Part shown: piece after piece, positions 37,712-50,394 of the stretch | How positions within the stretch are numbered: position 1 is the first letter of the stretch | Layout: every line of letters begins with the position of its first letter | From: Onchocerca volvulus | Taxonomy: Eukaryota > Nematoda > Chromadorea > Rhabditida > Onchocercidae | Reading direction: 5' to 3' | Length of the DNA: 64,000 bases | Assembly (NCBI GenBank): GCA_000499405.2 | Contig: HG738140.1 | Coordinates: 15,095,967 to 15,159,966, forward strand | Notes under the pieces: generated by a model | Databases searched by the model: none | What the model was told of the DNA's origin: nothing | What the model saw: only the letters and a program-made list of their open reading frames with translations | Translations under genes and position numbers: made by a program

Positions 37712-38874
37712 TATTTTGCAAGATTATGGGCGAACAAATATATATATTTTTGGAAAATAATATTTGACGAAATATTCGTTAATTATAAGTACATTACAGT
37801 TTCATACGTTTATTTCAATTGACTTTTATTCTTCAGAAAGAAGGATTGTATCCATTAATTTTAAATTTCAATTTCGATGAAAATATCAAAAGTTTGAACA
37901 AAAATTTAGCTGTATGGAATTTTACCTATTCGTCTAAAAACTAAAAGTAATTATGGACGCTTGGCATACATGTAAATTTTCTAACACTATTTTTAAGAAA
38001 AGCGAACATCGAAAAATCAAACCAATTTTGGAAAAAAAAACTAAATGCTACCAAAAATTATGAAATGTGACTCGAACAGATGAAATTTCATTTTACTGCG
38101 ATTAATTTATTTAGAATTTATCAGTTTATAGTTCTATACATTCACTGCCATGTCAAAATTTATTTCCAATTTTTGGAAAAAAACAGATTTTCAAAATTAA
38201 ACCAAACAATTACTCGTACTTTTACTGAATCTTAATTTTGCCTACTACACCTCTTGTAATTACAGAAACCAGAAGCAGGTAAATTTAATGGGATTTAAAA
38301 TGAATTTGCAAATAATTAGTACCTCCAGAACTCTTTTTTTTCTTTTTTCGGAAAAAGTATTATTTCATATTGGTAATCAATAAATTTGCATATTTTTCGT
38401 GTTTTACAATTTGCTTTTATCAATAAACATTTCAATATAATACATTGAAATACAGCATCAAAGAAACAGATTTTCAAAAAACACATTTTGTTCATTTCTA
38501 ACAAAAGATGAACTTCAAACTGAATTTTTTTTTTTTTTTTTTTTTTTTTTGTTTTTCAGTAATCTTTATTTGATATCGTACAAGGATAATGTTAGAATAC
38601 TTACTATGTGATATAAAAATATGATAGATGTTTAAATCTAGTGATAAGAAACAACACTGAAATTAATATTAAAAAATGGGAAAATGGGGGGAAAAAATGA
38701 AGTGCACATATTCCTTGCAATGAATAGACTCTTTTTTTTTTTTTTCTTACAAAGAAATTTCACAGGAATAGATAGGAACACTAAGAGCATGAAGGATGTC
38801 ATTCAACAAATCATTATATTCTAAAACATTTTTCTTTTTTTAGGAGAGAAATTCATGACAAAAGAAAAATCGAT
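37712..38874. other. Intergenic between convergent SOD genes
   Basis: This stretch holds the 3' ends of both SOD genes. On the minus strand an AATAAA (TTTATT at 38565-38570) may end the cytosolic SOD mRNA about 305 bases past its stop. A poly-T run fills 38526-38550. No gene was seen. Confidence 0.4.
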
Positions 38875-40008
38875 TTAGGAAGCAGCACCAATAGCGACAA
38901 TACCGCATGCAACACGAGCACCAGCATTACCAGTTTTCAGGCTTTCATCCTTTTTCGCGCCGACTCCTTTTCCGAGATCATCCTGATCAGCATGTACAAC
39001 AATTGAACGGCCAATTATCGAATTCGGACCCAGCAACTGAATATACAGAATAAAGGAATCCAGGAATTATGACAGAAATGTAAAATTCAATCAGATATCA
39101 AGATATATATATATATATATTATAATTTTAAATTAATTCTACTACACCTGTATATGTTGATCGGAAATGCTAATGTGAGCAGTACCATCGGCTCCAGCTT
39201 CAATATTTCCAAGATCACCAACATGTCTTATTTCATCCTAAAAATTAGTTGTGAATTACGAATGAAAGACAATAAAAAAAACCACTAATTTTCATTAGAA
39301 TTATTTGATTCTATCATAAATAGTTGAAACTTTTTAACATAAGTCATAATTTATCAGAATTCAAATAATTTTTCAATTTATGTTACATAGTTCGTCCTAT
39401 TATAAACATTTAAGACCAGCCATTATTTCAGCAATTAAAATAATAAAACTAGCATAGATTTCAAGTCTTCGCTTATCCTCTGGAGATAAAATAAAACTAA
39501 CAGTTCGATCGCCATGAGTTTTATTGTAAGGATTGAAATGCGGACCCGCAGAAATGCACCCATTTGTCGTGTCACCATACTGATGAATATGAAAACCATG
39601 TAAACCAGGAGTTAAACCTTTGACTTCACCAGTAACGGTTGTTGGTAAGCCTTCCTTGTCCTTTAAAAAAATTGATTTTAAAATTATCAATTAATCACTA
39701 GCAGCACACAAAATGAACAATGTTTGATGTATAAAAAAAAACTGCCTGCGATAGGAAGTTTAATTCATCTTAAATACGTTATGAATTATGAAATCCTGTT
39801 TTGATATATCCATAATTTATAAGCCAAATATGTAGTACAACATTATTCATAACTATGGGTAAAATAAAGTAAAGAAGTGTCGAACTTTATGTTGACAACT
39901 AAACTGCTTCATTTTTCTTCTTTCTAATGCAAACATATTCACCTGTTTAAATCGAATAATTCCACTAACAGTATCGCCACGCAATACTGCTATCGCGTTT
40001 GTACTCAT
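38875..40008 (-). CDS. sod-1: Cytosolic Cu/Zn superoxide dismutase
   Basis: Four minus-strand exons join to 158 residues: 39943-40008, 39502-39660, 39148-39237, 38875-39036. It is the cytosolic superoxide dismutase with no signal peptide, starting [11 protein letters not shown]. Metal ligands are complete: [27 protein letters not shown] and [10 protein letters not shown]. Cysteines for the internal disulfide are in NGC and VACGI. Length is standard for the family. The last three exons (159, 90 and 162 bases) have exactly the lengths and phases of the last three exons of the extracellular SOD, showing a shared gene structure. A TTTTATAG acceptor lies about 24 bases upstream of the ATG. A donor directly after THGDRT ends exon 2. 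Confidence 0.97.
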
Positions 40009-40791
40009 GATAATACAACCGGTTTCAAGCTATAAAATTTCCAGAAATTTTTTCAAAAACCCAAAGACCATAAAAGAATATACTACACAAAAACAGTAAA
40101 AAAGCAATAATAACACAACTCAACCACCCAACAACCAAATCGTAATGAACATTCAACCGAAATGTCATCACAAAGGGTCTGAACACCAAAACAAACCAAA
40201 AAATTGATGTATTACACTTTGACGCTCGCTTTGTGAAAAATTACCAAATTGTAGGTATTGTTTTAAGACATCATTGTTTTTCCTATTGCAATGCATATTT
40301 ATTTGTATTTCTGTGATTGAATAATTTATTCCTATTATTTCATTTTTTTGATTCAACAATTTCAATAATAAAGCAAATCATTATTAGGATTTTTAATTTA
40401 TAACTTTGATTGCAATCGAATGGAATGAGACATATTAATATATGGTAAATATATTTTCATTGATGTTACTCATGTTAATATTTCTTTAAGATGTTAGTAT
40501 TTCCTCATTGACACGATGACACGGTTGTCCAATCGCGCCTTATAATAGTAGATCGCCGATTTTATCACATTACAGTATGCTGCTGTTTGATGTTTAGTTT
40601 GAATCGATGAATTCAAAAAACAAAAAACATTCAACTTACTTTACTATTATTGTTGTTGTTTGTTCAATAATCGAAAATATTTTTTTGTTATATGTTTTAA
40701 ATTTGTTGTATTGTGTGTGTTACAATCTTAATCTTGGTTTTAACATTGCAATTTCCATTACAATTTCAAAATTTTCTTGTTGTATTTCCAG

Positions 40792-40940
40792 TTATTTGGT
40801 TCACAGTTTGATAATTGGCCGTTCAGTTATCGTGCTGATCAGGATAATCGTGGAAAAGGAATTGGCGTTAAAAAGAATGAAAATCTGGAAACTGTTAATT
40901 AGCGGCATGTTGCATGTTATATTATTGGTACCATTCATAC
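40792..40940 (+). pseudogene. Broken copy of the last SOD exon
   Basis: Directly after a good acceptor (TATTTCCAG) lies a segment clearly related to the final exon of the cytosolic SOD, including identical stretches GATAATTGGCCGTTCA and GCTGATCAGGAT. Relative to sod-1 there is a one-base insertion, then a four-base deletion that removes the copper-ligand His, then a further deletion and an in-frame TAG. Readable remnants are ADQD, GKGIGVKKNENL and LIIGRSV in different frames. The earlier exons were not found nearby. It faces away from sod-1 (opposite strand), so it arose by inverted duplication or by rearrangement of an older tandem array. Confidence 0.88.
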
Positions 40941-43150
40941 ACATTGAATGATTTTCGTTTTTCCGGTTTTAATGCTGATGAGTAATTAAATATCACTTAC
41001 TATTATGCTTTCAACATTTTCGTCCTTTGTGATATCAAAAGTTTCAATTTCTATTGAAATTAAAAAATTTAACTAGGAATTTGATTTCCTGAAAGTTTAG
41101 TTAATATTAAAAAAAGGCAAATGAACACAAGAGCTACCATAAATTTTATATCAAAGTCCAGGAAATATCAAATTCAAAAACCAATCATTAGTAATAACGT
41201 AGACTTTTCAGCATGTGGTGAATTATCGCATGAAATTTATTCATTAGTTTTGTTTCATTTTACTTCACTGATGATCTTTTGAATTAATTAGTAATGCTCT
41301 AACAATATGGCTATCTGTTATGCCTAGCAATAATTGTTAATTTCAAGCTTATGCATGCATATTTATTCTGTTTATACAGCAATAATCATTAAGTGATAAA
41401 CTATATGATATAAATTATCCCGCATACCTTATCATCTATGCAATGTTGAGTAGAAACTTTTAATACTTTTATTTCAAAATGAAGAATTTTAAACTTCGAA
41501 ATAAAAGCAGAAAATAATTGAAAGTATTTAAATGTTGAAGAGAAACATGTTCATTTCATTCAGCATTTTCATCAAATTCATTCTATACGAGATGACAAAG
41601 CTAAAGACTAAAGACATAAGGCCAATCCACTGTTTTATTCATTTTTTTGAATTTGATGATTTATTGAATAAATTTCAATACTATTTTCAGTCAATAGATG
41701 GCCTTATGTAAAAGCATAAATATATTATCTCCATTTTTTCGAAATACATCTTCAAAAAAATAAACTATTAATTAATAATACAAGAAATTTTGAACTTTCG
41801 GAAAATTTTATTTTAAAATTTGAAAGGTTTATTAATAGTGTATATTGTAAGAAATTTCTAATTGCAATCTATTGCATAACTGGAACTTCTTTTTTTGGTG
41901 ATTGCAAGAAAAATATTATATTTTATTTAGGAAACTTGTTTTAATCTTTAACAGTATGCTTTTGGTATAAATCTAAAAGAAGTACTGAGTAATTCGGAAA
42001 AGTTCATCACTAATATTTAACCTAATTTATTCACATTACAACATTCAGCCTAACTTTATTTAGAATGTCTTCAAATGGTTTCGTAACACATCAATGTCAT
42101 TCACTAACGTCATTTAAAAAATATGACTGTTGATTAAAATTCATTTGAAAGACAATTTTTTTGTTTGAAGTTTAGTTGTTGACACAGTTAAAAATTTCTA
42201 ACTGTGAAAATGCACTTATTTCGTAACTCATGCATTTATTTTGTTAGTCAATAAGAATTTTGGGTGAAAATATCATTATAAGATATCATTAATTAAGTAC
42301 AGCTTATTATCAGATATCTAATTACCTACATAATTATCTTAGAATTGACATTCGCAAAATTAAATTGAACTTCTCGTTTAAGAAACGATTTATAAATTAA
42401 TGGAAAGAAGGAAATAATGTTAACCTTTTTCTCCTATGTATAATAGTCGTGGTATAAATATTATTAATATTACTATTAATATTATTGATATTATTATTAA
42501 TATTATTATGAATATTATTAATATGACTTCATCATCAATACTTCTTAAATTCTAAACATGTCACATGTCCTCTGCATCGTCACACAACAACATAAATTTA
42601 TTCAATGACTATATAAACATCAGTACAACAGGAAATGATGAACTGCTGACAAAAATTAGCCTTAACTTATACATTACATAACATCTATTCTTGATCAGTA
42701 CTGTCTTATTTTCAAGGAAATATATATTATTCAAAGTTAGAATATATATTGCACTGAAATATATTATTCAAATTTTGAAAAAAGAAAAATATCACGAAAA
42801 CTATGAGATTACAAAAAATAAATCTCAAAAAAAAAAAAAAAGTATATCTCAGAAAACCTATGGTACTTTTCGGAGAAAAAAATGTTTGTTACTTGCTTAT
42901 AGAAATAATACTGCAATTAGATATCATATATTCAGAAATGTCGACCCAATAATTTGATTCAAATTTCTATTCTGTAATAATAAACATAAATTAATTTTTA
43001 TATATTAGCATCAGCTATCATATCGAAAAAACATCTTTTGTCGCGAAAATCGCGAAAACTAAATAAAAATCAAAGCCTTTTCCATATGTTTATTTTGAAA
43101 AACTATAAATATAAGATAATTATAAAATTATAATTAGTTATAAAATTATA
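40941..43150. other. Intergenic, gene-poor
   Basis: AT-rich DNA with no supportable gene. It contains an ATT/AAT simple repeat at about 42450-42530. The open frame at 42691-42957 is Lys/Ile/Tyr-rich and without motifs. Confidence 0.35.
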
Positions 43151-43179
43151 TTTGTAAGAATTTTCTAGAAAATGTGATT

Positions 43180-43790
43180 CATTTTAATTTTTAACACTTT
43201 CCCATGACGAAAGTGTAATCTGTAATCTAATTTGTAATCAGTTAACGTGTTAAAAGTTAAATCCATTATCTAACTTATAATCATTTAACATGTCGAATCA
43301 TGCTTATCGGAATGCTGTAAGAAAAAAATGTATTATATTTTCTAACAGCTTAAAAAAATTGTAATCCATCCTTTATCATTTAACATATCTGTGTACTAAA
43401 GGAATTTTCTCATGAAATAATATTGTAATAGCTCTAAAAAATTGTAATTCTGTTTAATCACTCCCACTTCTTATCACTATATAAGCTAGCTATATTGCTC
43501 ACAAATTCAGTCTTCAGTCTTCAGTCTTCAGCCTTCACACTTCTTCAAGCTTCGACAGTTCCTACGACTCGACAACGCGTTTTCATTCTTTTTATTTTTA
43601 TTTTTACTTATTATTATTCTCGCCTTTGTAATTAATAAATTATACTAACACTACGTCGTGTCACACTAGCGCGCCTTAAATATTACTTTGCGTCATAGCG
43701 TCATACGAGTTCGCTTCATACTAGATCGTAAAACACACACACACACACACACACACACGGATTACCGATCCAACAAAAAATTCCACAACA
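43180..43790 (+). mobile_element. Possible solo LTR (BEL/Pao-like), uncertain
   Basis: The order of features looks like a long terminal repeat: a TATATAAG box near 43480, repeated TCTTCAGTC motifs about 35 bases later, then a T-rich stretch, an AATAAAT signal near 43630, a G+C-richer segment with CTACGTCGTGTCAC, and a CA microsatellite. No second LTR, internal gag-pol or target duplication was recognised, and the borders given are rough. It could instead be a promoter-like unique region. Confidence 0.28.
43733..43758. repeat. (CA)n microsatellite
   Basis: Thirteen AC dinucleotides without interruption, at the right side of the possible LTR. Confidence 0.93.
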
Positions 43791-45240
43791 TCTTTAATGC
43801 TGTAAAATCATCCTGGGCGAAAATTGTGATATATTTAGGATAATTAATCCAAACTACATCAGTAATACAAACCCAGTACCATTTTTATGATACTTCGTTT
43901 GCATTACTTCATTTCTTCAAATCATTTCAGATTGATCCTCATTCACAATTCTAAAAATACTTTATCAGTTATTTATTATTTTGAAAACATTTTTACACTT
44001 CATTCTCCAATGCCTACCTATTTTTCATTTGTTTGGATTAGTTAATCAGGAAATTATACTTTTTGATTCTAAATAAATTTGAATTTGAATTTTTCAAGTT
44101 TATAATTTCAATATCTTTCACAATATGAAATTTATAATTCCAATATTTTAAGTAATAATTTTTCAAATCTATAATTTCAATAATATAAGCAATACTGGCT
44201 AATATCAGATCGTATCAAACTAAAAACAGAATGAGAATATTTCATGAGCAGTATCATCATCTATCTTCTATTACCTATTATTTTTCATTTTTCTCTTTTT
44301 TTCTTTTCGCTTTCTATGAATAAAAAAAATGAAAGGGCAGAAGTTTGACCGGAGGGGAAAGGGGCAACGATGAATAGAATTCTCGATTAGTTAATCAGAC
44401 AAATCTGAAATGATTTTTGATCATAATTAATCAAGTTATTATTTCATTTTCTTTCAAAATGAAATCTAATCCACCATCTTGCATTCAATCTAGCTAATCT
44501 AATTATTCACTCTATAGAAATGCTCCGATTAAAATTTAAGCAAAATAAAACTAAAAAAACGGTCCCAATCTTAACGGTTCCAAGCTTCCTATTTCTCGAA
44601 TCCCTCTATCCTGCTAAAAAATGAAGAAGAAACAGGCTGAAATCCCCGAATCTTGAACTAGCTTACTTGTCATTCAGGACGTTGTCTACCGCGCAAAACA
44701 CTGATACGTAAATAACTCATTAACTACTGATAACCTTAATAACCGTGGATGACTCATCCATCACTGATAATCTCAGTTATACTTCCTTCGTATTCATTCT
44801 GCAATCTGCAGATTGGTATTTTATGGCTGTGCGTCGAGATTTCTCTCGCTAACAGTCTCTCCAAAAGTTTGTAAATGATGGTTTTGGTAGAGGATGTTTT
44901 CGCGGCCCGGACCGCAGTTTTTCTTTTACCTTATAGTTGCTAAATCACTAGACCTTTCAGTTTGATGGATAAGAAACAGTATTTCTTTCTCCACACGATG
45001 ACTATTGCTTTTTTAACCCGTTGATTTGTTACTTCCGCTCCTACTTTTCACGTCTTTCTCCATCGATTCACTTCGAAATCAGAGAAATCGGTCTCAAATA
45101 TATCTCACGTCTGTCCAGGTTTATACACTTAATCCGCCTGCTTGCCGAGCCATCCACACAGCCACCGAGACATCTCATGATATACACCCGCACACATCAT
45201 CGTATCATATTCTTTCTGTTGAATGCATACATACATATAG
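43791..45240. other. Intergenic, gene-poor
   Basis: No gene is supported. G+C rises from about 44850 (GCGGCCCGGACCGC near 44903) into the repeat block on the right. The open frames at 45021-45392 depend on that repeat and are not convincing genes. Confidence 0.35.
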
Positions 45241-45249
45241 ATACACGTA

Positions 45250-45425
45250 TACATAACGCAGAGATTATGTGGCACATGCATAGATGCATGCATATATACA
45301 CGCAGATATCACGCGAAGCATACATAGGTACACGCAGAGATTGCGGAGACGCATGCGTAAATGCACGCGAAAACCACGTGACGCATACATAAACACAAGC
45401 ACACATACACCTAGGGATCACGTGA
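45250..45425. repeat. Degenerate ~32-bp tandem repeat, G+C-rich
   Basis: Four to five imperfect units of roughly 32-33 bases, sharing CACGCAGAGAT, GCATACATA and CACGCGA blocks, run from about 45250 to 45425. They include CACGTG and CGCATGCG palindromes. Both strands are open for over 80 codons only because the unit length is near a multiple of three. Confidence 0.6.
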
Positions 45426-47676
45426 TGAGGACTGGTTGAATCGTTATAGCGGCGGCAAAACACAGGAACATTTGGATGACCTTCGACTCGATGAAGCAGC
45501 CATTATTTATTGAATCGATTGTCTTATAGAGGCCGGCCACGCTTCGCTTTTCCGGCTCCAGCTAATTTATATAAACAAAAACATCAATGTTCGTTTGTTC
45601 AAAATGTTAAACCTCGGAAAGTTCTTAAACACAAGCCTTATCTATATTAATTCAAAATCTTAAACATCTAAAAATTGCTTTGAAATTTTTACACAGCTTT
45701 GCATTCAAATATACGCATGTTTTTATACATGCGTTGCAAAGTGGAAAGAAAGAAAAGAGAAATCGCGTGTTTCTAGTGTCAGGGAAAAAAACTGATACTT
45801 TGTAATCACATCACGTCAAACTGATGCATTTGCGAAATCACTGTTATATTCGAAAGTATTACACATGGAAGGCGAATAGGAAATTATTTGAACGACATAA
45901 GGGAGGAGTGTTTTACTGATAGGACGAAACTATGAGAGAAGTGTATTACTGATAGATTTCGAATTATTAATGATGGAACGATGATAATATAAATTCAAAA
46001 AATTTTTGAAAAGGAAATTGTTCTTTTTTTTTTTTTTTTTTTTTTTCTTATATATTTTTTAATTTTATGATATGCATTTCAATATTTCACCAAAATTCTT
46101 TTACATATAGTGTTTATTATTCAATTTGTCCTATATCTTGCCTGTGATACGCAAAATACTTACATAAAAAATCGATATGAAATTTCTTCTGCAGAATTAA
46201 TTTAACACATTAAATATTTTCATGATATTTACCATAAAAATTATTATTTATTATTATTTAGTTATTACTGATTATAAGTTATTAATTATTATTACTAGAG
46301 AAGAGGGGGAAGAAGGAGAATCAGAGAAAAAAAGTAAGGCGGATTATTATTATTAGAGAGGTGGGAGAAAGGAGAGTGAGCTGAGTCAATAAACCTCCCC
46401 CTCACTTGCTTTTAGTTGTCACGGACGTGAAACGTGAAAAAGCATATTTATATAAGAACACGCGCCTATTCGAATGCAAGGTTGTGTTAAAATTTGAAAA
46501 AAATCGGTGGAGAACTTGCAGAGATCGTTGAGAAGTAACAGGCAGCATTTACACTTTTATTTATATAGAAGATTTATGAATTTAACAAATGTATCGAAAA
46601 TTTTCATTAATTTATCGTTTCAACATAAAAATATACATTAGCAACAACAATATAATCAAAAATTTTCTCGGAAAAATTAGATTTTGAAAAGGTAATTGAA
46701 TAAATTTTGAAAAAAAAAAAAGAACAGTGGGTGATAGGAAATAATTACCTTCTCAGAATGTTCACAATAATTTAACAGCAATAGTTTAATTACATCGGAA
46801 ATTAAGGAATAAAATTTTGGAAAAGACGAAGAAACATAGAAAACATGCTGGGATAGCTGTTGACATATAACATTCAGCACTTAAAAAGTTTAAATATCAA
46901 TATTTTTCAAATTTATTGAAATATAAAAACCAAAAATTTTGGAATCAATAATGTTGAGCATATCATCTAAAAGAAAGTTTCTTTTTTGAAAAACATGAAG
47001 AAAAAAGAATGCAAAACAATTATAATAAGAAAATCAAAAAATAAATAGTGGAACTCAGAAAAAGAGCTGAAATATTAATACGGGATATTTCAAGACAAGA
47101 AACATTTTTTTAAAAAGATACGAAAGGCTTGTTAGGAATGTTTTGTCGTATATCGACTAGTTAAAGAATATGAATCAACAAAAATTTCAACATGAACGGT
47201 AGGAATATTTTACACTATATAATGTAAAATAAAGCTAACAAGGCTCAGTACCATAAAATATACGATTTTAATATGAAACCTATACTATACGTAGAATATT
47301 TGACGAAAGGTTACACATATTATGCAAAATGATACGAACAATTTTCATATATAAAATATTTCATATATTTCATATATAATTTAGCACTGATGCAAATTTG
47401 GTATACATATAATGAAGCTCAAATTTTGATTTGCTTTTGTGACATTCTTGAATTTTGAACAGATCAAAAAACAAATAAATAAAAATGCTTATCATATGAG
47501 TGTAATCTTAATAATTTATCTAGCAAGAATCTGATGTTCGGAATGCATATTTCAAATAAATAAAAGGATTATACTTCTCGATGCATATAGAAAAGAAAAA
47601 TATTCCTAATCATAATCGTGGAGTACAATCGGTATTTCGATAAACTTTTTTTAAGTTTATTAGAATTGGTCAAAAT
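45426..47676. other. Gene-poor region with repeats
   Basis: It holds a poly-T run at about 46024-46046, a duplicated GAGAGG/GAAGGAGA segment at about 46295-46390, and at about 46430-46575 a stretch with the look of a transposon end (TATTTATATAAGAACACGCG and a terminal TTTATTTATATAGAAGA). Nothing coding is recognisable. On the minus strand TTTATT at 47656-47661 is a close polyadenylation signal for the next gene. Confidence 0.35.
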
Positions 47677-50394
47677 TTACCAGATGTCTGCATGTCCTGC
47701 AAACAAACAAATTAAAATGGTAATAAAAATAGCGACTACTGCCCAACGAAGAAGCATTTTCGGGCAACAACAAATAATTTCAACAAAATCAAATGATGGC
47801 AGTTCTGAAGCAAGCTTTTCATTATAGATAGCTGAAGCGTTCAGAAAAACCGACGAAGTATCACATGTCGTTAAATCAGTTTGCGACTTCGGTAAAGTAC
47901 GATATTCTTTTTCGAGCTGTTTAGCCTAAATTAAAATCATAATTTTTTACCCGGAATAATTTCTGAAATTCTTGAAAACATTCAAGAAAAAACATATGAA
48001 CACTGAATTTAAATGGAAAGATTTGATTCACAAGTCTAACAATATTCGTGAATTTAAAAAAAAAAAAAAAAAAAATTGTGCAAATTAAATCGTTTTAATC
48101 CGCATAAAATACTTTGTGCTTATATTATTTTACTTAAATTTATGGTAAACAAAAGTCAAATCTCACCCGATTATAGAGGAAAACGCCAAATATGGATAAA
48201 AACATGCCAAAAATATTGGCTGGAGTTACCGGATTATGTAAAGTAAGTAACGATACAGATATTACAGTGATACGTTTTGTAGCATTTGCCACTGCGTAGG
48301 AAAGTGCCGATAAGCGATGGATTAAAATGAAAGCACACAGATTTTGGAGGAATGAAAGTATGCCGGAAAGCATTAAAAAAATTAAAAAATTTGGCTCGTG
48401 CGGTGATGGTTCATTCTTCTAAAAGAAAAAAAAAAGATTTAAAAATTATAAAGGAGATGTGAAGCCCTGAAAAACAGCTTAGGCATCAATTAATATTCTT
48501 AAAATATTTGAATAGGAAGAAAGAAAAAATCGATCTGAACGACAAAATAATATACTACGTATTCCGTAAGGCACCATGATGAAATGTGATTGAAATTATT
48601 ATCGATGAAAAACTATGGAACATAAATAAAATCACATGAGAAATAATGCAAAAAGCAAAGATTAGAGAAAATAATGGATGAATGAACAGAAAAGAGAAAT
48701 TACATACAGCTGATTCGACACCACGCCATAGTAATACGCCGTCACGAAAGTACCAAACCGGAAATAATAAGATGGCAGCAATACGAGAATTTAAGGACAA
48801 CAAATAGAGTGGATGAATATCAGTACCTTGCAATACCTAGAATAAAAACATAATCAAGATAATCGACTAATTAACACAACACACCTCCTAATCGTGAACA
48901 ACATTATCCTAATTTAAATGAATTATTAGCCATTTGTAACAAGTCGATGATATTACTCTTTTAACAAATAGCTTCCTTTAATTTATCTATTAATTAAGAT
49001 GCTACTGATACTCAGATCAATCGACTTTTACAGACTGAATCTATATTGTTAATGAATTACATCGATTTTACTTGATGACAAATATTTTTGCTATTGTTCT
49101 GTCTTGTACACACAGAAAAATAAAATAAAGTAAAAAAATGAAATAAAAAATTCGATAATTCCTCAGACTAAATTGTAACTATTTATAATTCGCAAAAGGA
49201 ATAATCGCTAAATCTTGTGGATTTAATACAAAGAAAATCTGAAACCTTCTTGACAAAAACATTTAACACCGAATAAATACCGGTAGATAATAAAGCACTA
49301 AATAAACCGCCTAAATCAAATGATAATTCAGTAATTGTCGCAATAGCTACGCCAATTATGATTGGTATTAATGATAGATAAACAGGTTTGGTTTGGCGTT
49401 CTTTCAAAACGATTCGGGCACAGAAGACAGCAAATAATGGCATTGTTGCTTTTACTGCAAATAAATGATGCATAAAATAAGAATTTGCTTGAAATCATAT
49501 AAAAGCATAAATTGTAAAATTGAAAAAAGAAAAGGTAGTTAAAGTCATATTAAATTTACTATCAAGTTTGATTAAATGCATTTGCTAATAAAAAATAGTA
49601 TCATATTTATTTTCATATTTGAGAAATAAGTCTTATTAATAAAGTGTAATCTTTACTTAAAAAGAAGTGAAAGCTATGAAGCTAATTTACTTCAGCATAT
49701 GATATTTATTTGAGAAATAAAATAGATTACCTGTTTGTACGTATGAAACTGAGATTTTCCAAACGCTCACATATGCACTAACAACAGCTATCACTTTACC
49801 AAGTGATATTGGAATGATATAATATATAAGATAATAGCTTGATATTGAAGGTTGCTTGATACGCCATAAACGAAGCACCGGAACGGAGCAAAGTTCGACG
49901 TAACAAAGTGACACCAAAGCAACCGTCATGGGATATGGATAATTCTGTAAATGAGTTATTTGAAGATTGAACAATTACAAACAAGTACTAGTACTAATAA
50001 AATTATTACAAAAAAGTATGCTATATCAGCATTAATTAAAATGAAAGTAATATGGTAAGATACGTATCCTTCTATTAATCTTAGTGTACATGTTTGACAA
50101 CTAAAATTCAATGAAACAATTCTACGGAGTTTAAAAATTTACAAATATTTTTCAAGAATTAGGAGATAAAATTGTATAAATTTGAACTTGAAAATTAAAA
50201 AAATTATGCCTACTGAATTCTTTAAATTTGATCCAATAATTAAAATCCTAGAATATACTTATAAAGAAAAGCGTAACAATAACCTGTAATGTAATTTTGT
50301 TGACAATACTAGATGCTGAACTAACAAAATACCAAGCAATAAAGGTTACAACAACTTGCAACATAAATTTATTTAATGTGGAAAATTGATTCAT
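47677..50394 (-). CDS. SLC35E1: SLC35E1-type nucleotide-sugar/triose-phosphate transporter family protein
   Basis: Six minus-strand exons join in phase to 387 residues: 50284-50394, 49731-49944, 49246-49454, 48708-48836, 48167-48418, 47677-47925. It belongs to the drug/metabolite transporter superfamily, TPT branch, with ten membrane segments, and is expected in the Golgi/ER membrane; the substrate of SLC35E1 is not established. Family marks are SSASSIVNK in the first segment, [35 protein letters not shown] and the ending [11 protein letters not shown]. The C-terminal exon adds about 80 residues with a CCC stretch and a last hydrophobic helix before ...ADIW, which looks like a nematode-specific extension. 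A weak acceptor (CAAACAG) stands one base before the ATG, with a duplicated GACATTAAGCT just upstream. Confidence 0.9.

Noticed and set aside
40607..40951. 114-codon plus-strand frame as an intact gene
   Set aside because: The second half is the frameshifted SOD exon remnant read in a shifted frame; the first half is T-rich chance sequence.
45021..45463. Overlapping long frames on both strands
   Set aside because: They are produced by the G+C-rich ~32-bp repeat, whose unit length keeps frames open; the proteins are His/Thr/Arg repeats without domain or splice support.
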